Below are positions 1-8,472 of a stretch of DNA of 64,000 bases, in pieces. The DNA comes from an uncultured Opitutaceae bacterium (GTDB taxonomy: Bacteria > Verrucomicrobiota > Verrucomicrobiia > Opitutales > Opitutaceae): positions 1 through 64,000 of the forward strand of contig CAIYUN010000072.1 of the NCBI GenBank assembly GCA_903929355.1, written 5' to 3'. Below the pieces are notes generated by a model. It saw only the letters and a program-made list of their open reading frames with translations. It was not told the DNA's origin and made no database searches. Made by a program: the position numbers and the translations under genes. Positions within the stretch are counted from its first letter, which is position 1; each line of letters begins with the position of its first letter.

Positions 1-208
1 CCAGCGCGTTTTGCCGCGCCACCGCATCCTGCAGACCGTTCGCCGAGATCTGCGTCCCCACCCTCGTCAGCAGCGCCAGCGACAGCAGCAGCAGCACCAG
101 AAACGACAGCAAGGCAATGCTGATGAGAATCGCAAAGCCCCTACGGCCAAACGTCTTGCGAGATCCAGACCCGGGCAAGGGAAGCTGGGATGGTTGGGAT
201 CGTGTCAT
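1..208 (-). CDS. Verru_Chthon cassette protein A-like, 5' part only
   Basis: Only the first 69 codons lie in the window; the gene runs off the left edge. The translation starts MTRSQPSQ and has a basic stretch (RKTFGRRGF) followed by a long hydrophobic helix (AILISIALLSFLVLLLL), the layout of a type IV prepilin or PilX-like leader. There is no glutamate at position 5 after the G-F junction, unlike ordinary pseudopilins. It follows the C, B and D members of the cassette on the same strand, which suggests it is the large A member. A 124-nt gap separates it from the C gene. That gap holds a palindrome (atttcaactgaaat) and a weak -35/-10 pair (ttgaaa, aataat, 19-nt spacer on the minus strand), so it may have its own promoter. 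Family assignment rests on context and the leader. Confidence 0.6.
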   Translation of the reverse strand, partial: MTRSQPSQLPLPGSGSRKTFGRRGFAILISIALLSFLVLLLLSLALLTRVGTQISANGLQDAVARQNAL

Positions 209-333
209 GGAATTTCTTTGGGAGATGGCCTGCTGACCTCCAAAGTTGGCCTAAGAATTATTGTGACAGATGCAGGGATAATTTCAACTGAAATCCTCTG
301 CCGCCGGCCAACCTCGCCGGGGGGCGACAGCGC

Positions 334-1707
334 TCACATCGGCGAGGCCAACAGCTCGATCCGGCGGGTGTAAACCTGGGAGTGTTGCTCGGCGGTCTGC
401 CACCAGAAATTGGCCGGTGTCACCCCGATGGGTGCCGTCAGCTGCCCGCCCTCGATGAGATTGATGAGCCTCGCCCCCTCATCGTCCAGGATGCGCAGAA
501 ACACATCGCAGTAAGCCGGGGTGCAGGGCGTGTCGGGGGTCCCGGCCCCGCCACCTTTGCGGTAGGCAAAGGCATAGGTCATGCTGTTGGCGCTGCCGCT
601 GTAATTCGTCGGTGGCACGATGGCCGAAATTGGCTGATTATTGGGCCCAACGGTCCGGGAAAAGCCATCCTCGGTGGAGGCGGCAAACCCGCGGTTGGTG
701 TTGGAGACCGGAAACAACAGGACCGGCATCTGATTATGGCTGGTATCGTAGGCCAGGCCCCAGAAGCGCACGCCGAAATCAACGACATTGTTGCCCAGGA
801 CCTGTTGGATGTTGGGACGGCGGATGTTCCCCGGATCACCCAGCGAGGTGCCACCCGAAGTCGCCCCCGAAAACGAGGCCGTCGTCGCCGTATGCACCCC
901 CCCGGTGAACTGGTAGAAGAAATCGTAGCCGGCGCCAAAGGTGGACATGGTCTGGGACCTCGTAACATTCGTCACGTTGCTGTCGATCGCGGATGCGTAG
1001 GGACGGACGGTGGACCGAAACAGGTAATAGTGGTAGCCGCCGGTGGCGGTGAGCTGGATCCGGGCGATCTGGTAGCCAACCGCCCGGGGCACGGACTCAT
1101 TTTGCGCGTTGGGCGGTCCCACGACGGCGTTGGCCGGCAGGGCGTTGTCGGGCTGGGTGGTGAAAAACCGCAACCACACTCCCGCCTGCCCGAAACGATA
1201 ACTGGACGGGGCCGGGGCCGACGGGGAGTTCAGGCTGACCATATTGCCGCTCGTCAATGTTGCCGTGGCGCTGGTCGGCGGGGTGTAGGCGGGGATGTTC
1301 AGGGAGGATGAGGTGGTGCCGGACGAGGCCTGGCCCGGCTTGGCGACGCCGGCGCCGGCCGTCCAGCTCTCGATCGTGGCACCGGGGGCACCGGCCGCAC
1401 TGGTCAGCGTTATTCCAGCATCACCCGCCGCCGCCTGGTCGTCCTGGATCGTGGCGGCAAGCCAGACCCGGCCGTCGCGCTTCATGACCGCCCCGCGGAG
1501 ATCCTTGGTCAGCAGGTCAAAGATGAGCGCCGCCTGGTTCTCCGTCTCCAGCGCGCCCGTCTCCTTGGTCCAGACTCTGAGCACGTTGTCGGTGATTTGA
1601 ATCACCAGGGCCACCATGACGACCGTGATGCTCATCGCGACCAGCAGCTCCACCAGGGTAAAAGCAGCTGGACGGCGTAAAAAAGAGGCGGACGGGCGGG
1701 CGGGCAT
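334..1707 (-). CDS. Verru_Chthon cassette protein C-like pseudopilin
   Basis: The 457-aa protein begins with a prepilin leader, RRPAAFTLVELLVAMSI. Cleavage would fall before the Phe, with Ala instead of the usual Gly at -1 and Glu at +5 of the mature chain. A single N-terminal helix is followed by a long, Gly/Ser/Thr-rich globular region of about 420 residues, far longer than a GspG pseudopilin and in keeping with the large cassette members. Its ATG overlaps the TAA stop of the preceding B gene (TAATG), so translation is probably coupled. It should be processed by a prepilin peptidase and assembled in, or exported through, a type II secretion/type IV pilus-like system. The name follows the four-gene cassette described in Verrucomicrobium and Chthoniobacter; its function is unknown. 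Confidence 0.72.
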   Translation of the reverse strand: MPARPSASFLRRPAAFTLVELLVAMSITVVMVALVIQITDNVLRVWTKETGALETENQAALIFDLLTKDLRGAVMKRDGRVWLAATIQDDQAAAGDAGITLTSAAGAPGATIESWTAGAGVAKPGQASSGTTSSSLNIPAYTPPTSATATLTSGNMVSLNSPSAPAPSSYRFGQAGVWLRFFTTQPDNALPANAVVGPPNAQNESVPRAVGYQIARIQLTATGGYHYYLFRSTVRPYASAIDSNVTNVTRSQTMSTFGAGYDFFYQFTGGVHTATTASFSGATSGGTSLGDPGNIRRPNIQQVLGNNVVDFGVRFWGLAYDTSHNQMPVLLFPVSNTNRGFAASTEDGFSRTVGPNNQPISAIVPPTNYSGSANSMTYAFAYRKGGGAGTPDTPCTPAYCDVFLRILDDEGARLINLIEGGQLTAPIGVTPANFWWQTAEQHSQVYTRRIELLASPM

Positions 1708-2318
1708 TATCGGGCAACGGCGGCGTTGAAGACAAAGATGCGGCGCTGGGGGCGCGGCGTGGGCAAAAGGACGGTCGTCGGGAGCCCGGTGCCATCGGGC
1801 AGATAGGCCGGCCAGGTGAGGCGGACGGTGAACATCACGAAGCTGATGTTGGAGCTGGCGGGGGCGGCGTCCGTGGCCGATAGCACCGTGTTTGGCGTGT
1901 GCACCAGCATGGCCTCAAAGTATTTGGCGGCATGGTTGTTCACTCCGCCCCAAACCGGGTCGGCCGCCGTGCCGACCTGCTCCCCGGTCTTGTTGGCAAA
2001 CAAGAGGTTTGGATCGGAGACGGGTACCGTGTTGGGGTTGGTGCTGGCGGGATACAGCAGTGCCTGCACCCGGCTGTAGCCCAGGCTCTGCAGCTTGGAG
2101 TTGATCGCGCTGGAGATTCGGTTCGCCGTGTTGGTGTCAATGGTGTCATTCACCGAGTTGACGGTGGGCACCAGCAAACCGATCACGATGGAGATGGCGA
2201 CGGCGAAGATGCCGACCGCCACCACCACCTCGATGAGGGAGAAGCCGCGGCCAGTCGTCCCAGCCAGGGATCGGGGGCGCCACGCGCCGGTCCGTTCATT
2301 GAAAATCTGTGACATCAT
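1707..2318 (-). CDS. Verru_Chthon cassette protein B-like pseudopilin
   Basis: The 203-aa protein has a clear class III signal: GRGFSLIEVVVAVGIFAVAI, with Gly at -1, Phe at +1 and Glu at +5, followed by a hydrophobic helix. The leader is about 26 residues long. The rest is a short globular domain with no motif I recognise. Its start overlaps the end of the D gene by 23 bp and its stop overlaps the C start, so D, B and C form a tight translational unit. A second ATG directly follows the first (MMSQ), so the start could be three bases later. Position between D and C supports the B assignment; the leader alone would only say pseudopilin. Confidence 0.72.
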   Translation of the reverse strand: MMSQIFNERTGAWRPRSLAGTTGRGFSLIEVVVAVGIFAVAISIVIGLLVPTVNSVNDTIDTNTANRISSAINSKLQSLGYSRVQALLYPASTNPNTVPVSDPNLLFANKTGEQVGTAADPVWGGVNNHAAKYFEAMLVHTPNTVLSATDAAPASSNISFVMFTVRLTWPAYLPDGTGLPTTVLLPTPRPQRRIFVFNAAVAR

Positions 2319-3006
2319 TCAAAAAAGTTTCGACACCATATTGGCTCACCTGCAGCCCGCGCACATCGTGCGAATTGAGGAAACGCACCGGCTGCGTGTC
2401 GGTGGTGTCACCCGGCACATGGGACTGTCCGCTGGCCAGCACCAGGAGGAAACCGTTGGCCGCCGCCCCGTTCAAGGTGCCCAGTGGGGAGAACTCGACA
2501 TAATAATAGTTCGAGGTGGTGGTCACACCGTCCACCTTCAATGAACCGAGACTCAGGTTGGTCGAGTTGAGGGTCGGGGCCCCGGCGGGCCAGGCGGTCG
2601 CGCCGAGCGGCACGGGCACGAGCGGCGGAGTCGTCGGGACCACATAGGTGCCGGGAGGCAGGGTCACAATGTCACCTTTGGTGATCCAATTGCTGCTGCT
2701 GGTCGGGTCGGGCACCACCACCTGCACTTGGGTCAGGTAGCGGGTTTCGTCAGCGTTCGGCACCGTCGCGTAGATAAGGAGCCGGGCGTTCCCCTGGGTC
2801 AGGGCCGCCTCGGAGCGGGCAAAGTTCAGCAACCCGCCCACCGTGCCCTGCGCCGCCGCCAGCCCGCCGCCCCCTTTGTTCGTCAACGCCTGGCCAATCA
2901 GGCCGCCGAGCAGCGCGATGATGCTGATCACCACCAAGAGTTCGACCAGCGTGAAAGCCCGGCGTGCGCGCAATGGGCCCGGGGAGTTGGTGGCGGAGGC
3001 GGTCAT
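2296..3006 (-). CDS. Verru_Chthon cassette protein D-like pseudopilin
   Basis: This 236-aa protein starts with a prepilin leader, RARRAFTLVELLVVISIIALL. Again Ala replaces Gly at the -1 position and Glu is at +5. A glycine patch (NKGGGGL) follows the helix, then a region rich in beta-type sequence with repeated VVP and PPGTYVVP segments. It begins directly after the TAA of the upstream pseudopilin (TAAATG) and overlaps the downstream B gene by 23 bp. The order D-B-C-(A) on one strand is the main support for the cassette assignment. It is likely an inner-membrane-anchored pseudopilin processed by a prepilin peptidase. Substrate and assembly partner are not visible here. Confidence 0.72.
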   Translation of the reverse strand: MTASATNSPGPLRARRAFTLVELLVVISIIALLGGLIGQALTNKGGGGLAAAQGTVGGLLNFARSEAALTQGNARLLIYATVPNADETRYLTQVQVVVPDPTSSSNWITKGDIVTLPPGTYVVPTTPPLVPVPLGATAWPAGAPTLNSTNLSLGSLKVDGVTTTSNYYYVEFSPLGTLNGAAANGFLLVLASGQSHVPGDTTDTQPVRFLNSHDVRGLQVSQYGVETFLNDVTDFQ

Positions 3007-3711
3007 TTATTTCCAGCTAAAGACCGCGCTGCTCGCATCAATGGCGGCTCCCGAAGGGTTGCCCGGTCCGGGCGTATAAAAAATGACCCCAGCCCTGACG
3101 CCCTGAGTGGGGGTGAGGTTCACGTCGTTCACCGGATCAGGCGTGTATTTGCCCCCGCCCTTCGCGCTGAGCGTCGGGGCCGCCTGGGTCGCCCCGCCAT
3201 ACACCTTGTCGTCGCTCCTGATCCAGCCGTCCCCGTTGGAATCATACAGCACGGCGATCTGGGTGTTCCCGAACGCATCCTGCAGGCCGGTCGGGATCCC
3301 GTCGGTCAGAACCTGTTCGCTCTGGGCGATGGAATAGTAGCCCCGCCGCTTGGTGTTGCCCACCATGTCGGTCGCCGACGCGGTGGCCGGCAGCACCGTG
3401 CTGTCGAGTTCCACTCCGGTCAGGGCGATGGCAAATTTCTGCGGGTTGACGATGTTCGCCTCGCCCTGGGTGGCGGCGTAAGCCCCGTCAATTTGCGGAT
3501 AATAGGAGTAGTCGCTGTGGAAGGACTGCATCGCCACGGACCATTGGCCGAGTTGCGCCTTCACCGCCGCCTTGTGGGCGTGGTTCTGGACGGCTCCGAT
3601 GGTCGGAAAAATGATCGACGCCAGAATGCCGATGATGGCGATGACCGTCAGCAGCTCGATCAGGGTGAAAGCGCGGCGGCGGTGGGAGGTTTCAGGGGTT
3701 TTGGGAAGCAT
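3007..3711 (-). CDS. Type II secretion GspG-like pseudopilin
   Basis: I chose the ATG giving MLPKTPETSHRRRAFTLIELL (234 aa), 19 codons inside the longest ORF, because it places a short basic leader just before the prepilin motif. The motif has Glu at +5 and the helix TVIAIIGILASIIFP typical of major pseudopilins and of the N-methylation domain. After the helix come the GspG-like features: an amphipathic stretch (AAVKAQLGQWSVAMQSF) and a YPQIDG segment near the start of the globular domain. It overlaps the upstream pseudopilin by 20 bp and is followed at once by the D gene. It probably forms part of the same pilus-like assembly. The globular part is longer than classical GspG (about 140 aa). 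Confidence 0.75.
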   Translation of the reverse strand: MLPKTPETSHRRRAFTLIELLTVIAIIGILASIIFPTIGAVQNHAHKAAVKAQLGQWSVAMQSFHSDYSYYPQIDGAYAATQGEANIVNPQKFAIALTGVELDSTVLPATASATDMVGNTKRRGYYSIAQSEQVLTDGIPTGLQDAFGNTQIAVLYDSNGDGWIRSDDKVYGGATQAAPTLSAKGGGKYTPDPVNDVNLTPTQGVRAGVIFYTPGPGNPSGAAIDASSAVFSWK

Positions 3712-4315
3712 AAATGTTGTCCAAATTGAGCGGGTCTGAGGGGTTGATGTGGCCGCCCGGCGGGGCACCGCCGGTGAGACTGTCGTTCGACTTGCCGTCC
3801 ACTCCGGCGCTGTAAAGCAGGTAGGAGGGGTTGGTCCACGCCGCCCCGGTCACCCCTTGCGCCTTGTAAATATAGCGGTATTGGTTGCCCCAGGGATCCA
3901 AAATCTCACTGGTTCCGGCGGTGGTGTTCACCTGGGCCGAGTTGGTGATCTGGAATTTCGTCAGGTCCAGATAATTCTTGCCCCAGGTGGCGCTGGTGCC
4001 CAGCGACACCATGGTCGGCCCGACCTTGCCGGTGAGCGCGTCGCACAGGCCGCCCTTGGCGTTGCCCGGGTCGTCCTCGGTCTGCGGATAGTCGCCATAC
4101 TGGAGTTTGAATTCAGCCAGGGCCTGCGCCATACTCGACAGCTGGGCGTTCGCCTGCGCCTCCAAGGCCTTTTCCTGCACCCCCCGCATCACGCCCAAGG
4201 TGATCGCGCACAGGACGCCGATGATCGCCAGCACGGTGAGCAATTCGACCAGCGTGAAACCGGCCACGCGGTCGCGGCGGTCGGACGGAGGGGTGGATTG
4301 GGGGTTCAAACGCAT
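3692..4315 (-). CDS. Type II secretion GspG-like pseudopilin, first gene of cluster
   Basis: The 207-aa protein has the canonical leader DRVAGFTLVELLTVLAIIGVL, with Gly -1, Phe +1 and Glu +5. The following segment (AQANAQLSSMAQALAEFKLQYGDYPQTEDD) closely matches the GspG family, where a helix leads into a YGxYP motif. Further on it has DPWGNQYRYIYKAQG, similar to the DPWGxPY motif of major pseudopilins. It is the first gene of the minus-strand pseudopilin run, so any operon promoter should lie in the 114 bp between it and pheA. I see no secretin, ATPase or platform gene beside it; the PilB/GspE-like ATPase near 20 kb is the only such component in the window. Confidence 0.85.
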   Translation of the reverse strand: MRLNPQSTPPSDRRDRVAGFTLVELLTVLAIIGVLCAITLGVMRGVQEKALEAQANAQLSSMAQALAEFKLQYGDYPQTEDDPGNAKGGLCDALTGKVGPTMVSLGTSATWGKNYLDLTKFQITNSAQVNTTAGTSEILDPWGNQYRYIYKAQGVTGAAWTNPSYLLYSAGVDGKSNDSLTGGAPPGGHINPSDPLNLDNIYASQNP

Positions 4316-4429
4316 GGGGGAGGGGTTGGAAGAAGCATGCCCACCGTGGACACTTCAATGCAAAAGTGATGGGAAAAGCAAATTGCGGTTCCCCCAAAAC
4401 GCAAGCGCCACCGGCACCGGTCCGCCGGT

Positions 4430-5512
4430 TTAACCGGCCAGGGGGTAGCTGCCGAGCCACTTCACCAGCGGGCAGAATCTGTTCAGCTCCGCCAGCGCGG
4501 CCTGGGTCGCCGGGTCGTCATGGTGCCCCGACACGTCGATGAAAAAATAGTAGTCCCACGGGCGGCGCCGGCTCGGCCGCGACTCGATCTTGAGCAGGTT
4601 GATGCCCCGCCTTGCCAGCGGCCGGAGCATCCGCAGCAGCGCGCCTGGATGGGCGGCCGCCCCGTCACCCGGGGCGATCAGGTAGCTCGAGCCGTCCCGC
4701 CCCCCGCCCACCGGGCCGGCGGCCTGCTTGCCGAGCACGAGAAACCGGGTCGTGTTGTCCGCCTGGTCCTGGATGTTCCGCTCCAGCACCGGCACGCCAT
4801 GGAACTCCGCCGCCAGCTCGTTGGCCACCGCGGCGGCCCCCGGCTCGTCCCGCGCGATCTGCACCGCATGCGCCGTGCTCGGCGCGTCGAGCAGTTGCGC
4901 GTGGGGCAGCTGGCGTTGCAGCCAGCGCCGGCACTGCGCCAGCGCCTGGTCCTTCGAGTACACCCGCCGGATCTGCTCCAGCGGGGTCCGCGAGATCAGC
5001 GCGTAGGAGATCTCCAGACAGATCTGCGCCCCGATCTTCAGGTCGCTCTCGACAAACAGGTCGAGCGCATCGCGCACCGAGCCCTCGGTCGAATTCTCAA
5101 TCGGCACGACGCCGTGGTCCGCCTCCCCTTTCTCCACCGCCGTGAAGATGTCCGCAAAGGTCGTGAACGCGTGGTACCCCACGCTCGCGCCAAACTTCTT
5201 CCGCGCCGCCAGGTGGCTGTTGGTCGCCTCGGGGCCGAGGTAGGCGATCCGCAGCGGCTGCTCCAGCGCGATCGCCGCCGACATGATCTCGCGGTACACC
5301 GCCTGCAGCGCCGCCGGCTGGAGCGGCCCGCGGTTGAGTCCCGCGACTTTCCTCAGCACCGCGTCCTCGCGCTCGGGCACATAGATCGCCCCGCCCGCGT
5401 CGCGCTTGTGCCTGCCCACCTCGGCGCAAACCGCCAGCCGCTGGTTCAGCAGCGCGACGAGCTTGCCGTCGAGGACGTCGATTTTTTTCCGGAGCGGGAT
5501 GAGCGGGTCCAT
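4430..5512 (-). CDS. pheA: Bifunctional chorismate mutase / prephenate dehydratase
   Basis: The longest ORF runs 94 codons upstream into scpB; the real start is MDPLIPLRKKIDVLDGKL (360 aa). Residues 1-90 are an AroQ-type chorismate mutase (IDVLDGKLVALLNQRL, KRDAG). Residues about 93-275 are prephenate dehydratase, beginning AYLGPEATNSHLAARKKFG and containing the TTRFLVLG motif. The C-terminal ~80 residues form an ACT domain with the ESRPS-type phenylalanine-binding motif (LLKIESRPSRRRPWDYYFF). The enzyme converts chorismate through prephenate to phenylpyruvate and is expected to be feedback-inhibited by phenylalanine through the ACT domain. It starts 19 nt after scpB, so co-transcription is likely. 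Length and domain order match the usual P-protein. Confidence 0.96.
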   Translation of the reverse strand: MDPLIPLRKKIDVLDGKLVALLNQRLAVCAEVGRHKRDAGGAIYVPEREDAVLRKVAGLNRGPLQPAALQAVYREIMSAAIALEQPLRIAYLGPEATNSHLAARKKFGASVGYHAFTTFADIFTAVEKGEADHGVVPIENSTEGSVRDALDLFVESDLKIGAQICLEISYALISRTPLEQIRRVYSKDQALAQCRRWLQRQLPHAQLLDAPSTAHAVQIARDEPGAAAVANELAAEFHGVPVLERNIQDQADNTTRFLVLGKQAAGPVGGGRDGSSYLIAPGDGAAAHPGALLRMLRPLARRGINLLKIESRPSRRRPWDYYFFIDVSGHHDDPATQAALAELNRFCPLVKWLGSYPLAG

Positions 5513-5531
5513 GGGAGAAGTTGCAGCAAAA

Positions 5532-6452
5532 TCACCCGCCCGTCGGCCCATCCGCCGTGGCGGGGGTGTCCACCGGTGCCGCGGCCGGGCCTTCCTGGTT
5601 TCCCTCCCCGGACTCCAGGCTCCGGGCCTCGGGCGGTTCGTCGCTGGCCTCTGACTTCTGACCTCTGACCTCTGTTTCCGTCCGCCCGGCCAGCGGCAGC
5701 TCGTCCTGGGGCAGGCCCATGGCCGCGTCGCCGAGGCGGGTCGGATTGGCGGCGACGCGCAACCACTCGTCGATCTGCCGCGACGAGAGTACATCCGACG
5801 CCGGCAGTTCGTCGAGCGACCGGGCGCCGACCAGGGCCAGAAATTTCTCCGTGGTCGCGTACTGCAAGGGCCGGCCGGGCAGGTCGGCGCGGCCGGTGAT
5901 GTGAATGAGCTCCCGTTCCAGCAGCTTGGTGACGCCCCCTTCCGCCGACACGCCCCGGATCGCCTCGATCTCCGCGCGGGTGACCGGCTGGCGGTAGGCC
6001 ACCACGGCGAGGGTTTCCAGGGCCGGGGGCGAAAGCCGGAGCGGCGGCGGCTCGTTGCGCAGCAGTCGCACCCACCGCGCGAACCGCGGCCGCGTCACCA
6101 GCCGCCAGCCTTGCGCCGTCTCGGTGAGCAGATAAACGTCGTTGGCCGCCGCGACCTCCGCCGTGATCGCGTCCATCACCTCGCGGATTTGCGCCGCCGT
6201 CACCAGCGAGGGCACATCGTGGTAGAGCTCAGGATCGTCGCCGGCCGCCTCCGGCTCCGCCGGGTCCGGATCAGCCGGGCTTTCGCCCGGCACCACCCCC
6301 GCCTCCGCTGGCGGCGTCCCGGTTTCGCCCAACAGCAGGATGGCGGGCGTCTCATGGAAGCGGGTGAACACCGTCTGGAGGTCTTTGACCGACAGCGGCT
6401 GGCTGGTCGAAAAAAGCAGCGCCTTGATAACTTGGGGAAGGTTGAAAGCCAT
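5532..6452 (-). CDS. scpB: Segregation and condensation protein B
   Basis: ScpB forms the SMC-ScpAB condensin-like complex that organises and segregates the chromosome. I start at [21 protein letters not shown] (306 aa), 31 codons inside the track ORF, because that matches the family N-terminus. The two winged-helix regions are recognisable: [10 protein letters not shown]...[22 protein letters not shown], then [29 protein letters not shown] and [23 protein letters not shown]. Two parts are unusual. An acidic, Pro-rich insert of about 35 residues (near residues 30-70) interrupts the first domain. The C-terminal tail of about 70 residues ([18 protein letters not shown]) is low-complexity and is encoded partly by a short tandem repeat (tctgacc units). 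No scpA is adjacent in the window. Confidence 0.93.
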   Translation of the reverse strand: MAFNLPQVIKALLFSTSQPLSVKDLQTVFTRFHETPAILLLGETGTPPAEAGVVPGESPADPDPAEPEAAGDDPELYHDVPSLVTAAQIREVMDAITAEVAAANDVYLLTETAQGWRLVTRPRFARWVRLLRNEPPPLRLSPPALETLAVVAYRQPVTRAEIEAIRGVSAEGGVTKLLERELIHITGRADLPGRPLQYATTEKFLALVGARSLDELPASDVLSSRQIDEWLRVAANPTRLGDAAMGLPQDELPLAGRTETEVRGQKSEASDEPPEARSLESGEGNQEGPAAAPVDTPATADGPTGG

Positions 6453-6595
6453 GCGGTGTGGCGGGCGAGTCATGGCCCGCGGGATGGTGCACGCAACCAA
6501 GAAAATGCCGGCCCACTCCGGCTTCCGCCTCCGTCTTTTCATCATTCATCCCTCCTCCGGCCTCCTTTCCCCCGGCCCACGCCGCATTCGCCTTG

Positions 6596-6627
6596 CCCGC
6601 GACGCCCCTGCCCGGTTTGGTCGCGGG
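6596..6627 (+). promoter_or_regulatory. Stem-loop in the ilvD leader
   Basis: An 8-bp perfect stem (cccgcgac / gtcgcggg) with a 16-nt loop ends 14 nt before the ilvD ATG. It lies in the 189-bp divergent region between scpB and ilvD, which should hold both promoters. The position could affect ilvD translation, but I see no leader peptide or T-box features, and such GC-rich stems arise easily in this genome. Confidence 0.3.
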
Positions 6628-6641
6628 ACCCTTCCTCCGCC

Positions 6642-8345
6642 ATGTCCTCCCCCGCCCAACCCAACCTGCGCCCCCATTCCTCGATCATCCACGACGGCCC
6701 CGACCGCGCGCCCGCCCGCTCGATGCTCCGCACCGTCGGCTTTGGCGACGCCGATTTCAAAAAGTCCGTGGTCGGGATCGCCTCCACCTGGAGCATGGTC
6801 ACGCCGTGCAACATGCACATCGACGGCCTCGCCCGCGAGGCGGAGGCCGGCGCCAATGCCGCCGGCGGCAAGGCCATCATCTTCGGCACCATCACGGTCT
6901 CCGACGGCATCAGCATGGGCACGCCCGGCATGCGCTACTCGCTGGTCTCCCGGGAGGTCATCGCCGACTCCATCGAGACCGTCGCCGGCGCCGAGGGCTT
7001 CGACGCGCTCGTCACCATCGGGGGCTGCGACAAAAACATGCCCGGCTGCGTCATGGCCATGGCCCGGCTCAACCGCCCGTCGGTCTTTGTCTATGGCGGC
7101 ACCATTCTTCCCGGCATCCATCCCGATTCCAAAAAGGAATGCGACATCGTGAGCGTCTTCGAGGCCGTCGGCCAGCACTCCGCGCACAAAATTGACGACT
7201 CCGCCCTGCGCAAAATCGAAACCTGCTCCATCCCCGGCCCCGGCTCCTGCGGCGGCATGTACACCGCCAACACCATGGCCTCCGCCATCGAGGCGCTCGG
7301 CCTGTCCCTGCCCAACTCCTCCGCCCAGATCGCCATCAGCGCCGAGAAAAAGGCGGACTGCCGCCAGGCCGGTGCGGCCGCCCTGGACTTGTTGGGGAAA
7401 AACATCCGGCCCCGCGACATCCTCACGAAAAAGGCGTTTGAGAATGCCATCACCGTGGTCATCGCGCTCGGCGGCTCGACCAACGCCGTTCTCCATCTTC
7501 TGGCCATTGCGCACACCGCCCGCGTCAAACTTTCCATCGATGACTTCACCCGCATCGGGAAAAAGGTCCCGGTGCTCGCCGACCTCAAGCCCTCCGGCAA
7601 ATACGGCATGGCCCACCTTTCGCGGATCGGCGGCCTGCCGCCGCTGATGAAAATGCTCCTCGATGCCGGCCTCCTCCACGGCGACTGCCTCACCGTCACC
7701 GGGCGAACCCTCGCGGAGAATCTCAAAAACGTCGCGCCCTACCCGGCCAATCAGGACGTGGTGCGTCCGCTCTCGGATCCCATCAAAGCCGACAGCCACC
7801 TGCGCATCCTTTATGGCAACCTCGCGCCCGACGGCGCGGTCGCCAAGGTCACCGGCAAGGAGGGGCTCAACTTTTCGGGCAAGGCGATCACCTTTGAGTC
7901 CGAGGAAACCGCGCTCAAGGCCATCCTCGAAGGCCGGGTGAAGCCCGGCCACGTGATGGTCATCCGCAACGAAGGCCCGCGCGGCGGCCCTGGCATGCGC
8001 GAGATGCTCAGCCCGACGAGCGCGATCATGGGCAAGGGTCTGGGGAAGACGGTTGCGCTCATCACCGATGGCCGGTTTAGCGGCGGCAGCCACGGTTTCG
8101 TGGTCGGCCACATCACGCCCGAGGCGGCAGTCGGCGGCCCGATCGCGCTCATCAAGAATGGCGACCCCATCATCATCGACGCGGTGAAAAACCAGCTCAC
8201 TCTTGACCTCCCCGCGAAGGAGATCGCCGCCCGCCAAAAGGCCTGGAAGCCCAAACCGCCCAAGGAAACCCGCGGCGTCCTCGCCAAATACGCCAGCCAT
8301 GTCACCAGCGCCTCGGAGGGTGCGGTGACGGACAAGAACCTGTGA
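6642..8345 (+). CDS. ilvD: Dihydroxy-acid dehydratase
   Basis: IlvD dehydrates 2,3-dihydroxyisovalerate and 2,3-dihydroxy-3-methylvalerate to the 2-oxoacids, a late step of valine, isoleucine and leucine synthesis. The start [14 protein letters not shown] gives 567 aa, the usual family length; the 247 extra codons of the track ORF are the antisense of scpB. The Fe-S ligands are visible in [16 protein letters not shown] and [14 protein letters not shown]. The C-terminal domain shows the conserved [19 protein letters not shown]. The spacing of three Cys motifs fits the IlvD/Edd family; the sequence reads as IlvD rather than 6-phosphogluconate dehydratase because it lacks Edd-specific extensions. 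It stands alone, without ilvC or leu genes, and is divergent from scpB. Confidence 0.96.
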   Translation: MSSPAQPNLRPHSSIIHDGPDRAPARSMLRTVGFGDADFKKSVVGIASTWSMVTPCNMHIDGLAREAEAGANAAGGKAIIFGTITVSDGISMGTPGMRYSLVSREVIADSIETVAGAEGFDALVTIGGCDKNMPGCVMAMARLNRPSVFVYGGTILPGIHPDSKKECDIVSVFEAVGQHSAHKIDDSALRKIETCSIPGPGSCGGMYTANTMASAIEALGLSLPNSSAQIAISAEKKADCRQAGAAALDLLGKNIRPRDILTKKAFENAITVVIALGGSTNAVLHLLAIAHTARVKLSIDDFTRIGKKVPVLADLKPSGKYGMAHLSRIGGLPPLMKMLLDAGLLHGDCLTVTGRTLAENLKNVAPYPANQDVVRPLSDPIKADSHLRILYGNLAPDGAVAKVTGKEGLNFSGKAITFESEETALKAILEGRVKPGHVMVIRNEGPRGGPGMREMLSPTSAIMGKGLGKTVALITDGRFSGGSHGFVVGHITPEAAVGGPIALIKNGDPIIIDAVKNQLTLDLPAKEIAARQKAWKPKPPKETRGVLAKYASHVTSASEGAVTDKNL

Positions 8346-8472
8346 CGAAGGCGCAAGCAGCACTCCGCTGACCCGCCGCTGTCGGCTTGCATCTTCTGCC
8401 TGAGTGGGGCCATCCTTGCCCGACTGGTTACCCGTTCCTGCGGCTTGCCCGCCCATTGCTTTTCAATTCCCC

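Noticed and set aside
6546-8456. Minus-strand ORF of 636 aa opposite ilvD
   Set aside because: It is antisense to a clear IlvD; its composition (Arg/Gly/Asp/His rich) is that of a shadow frame.
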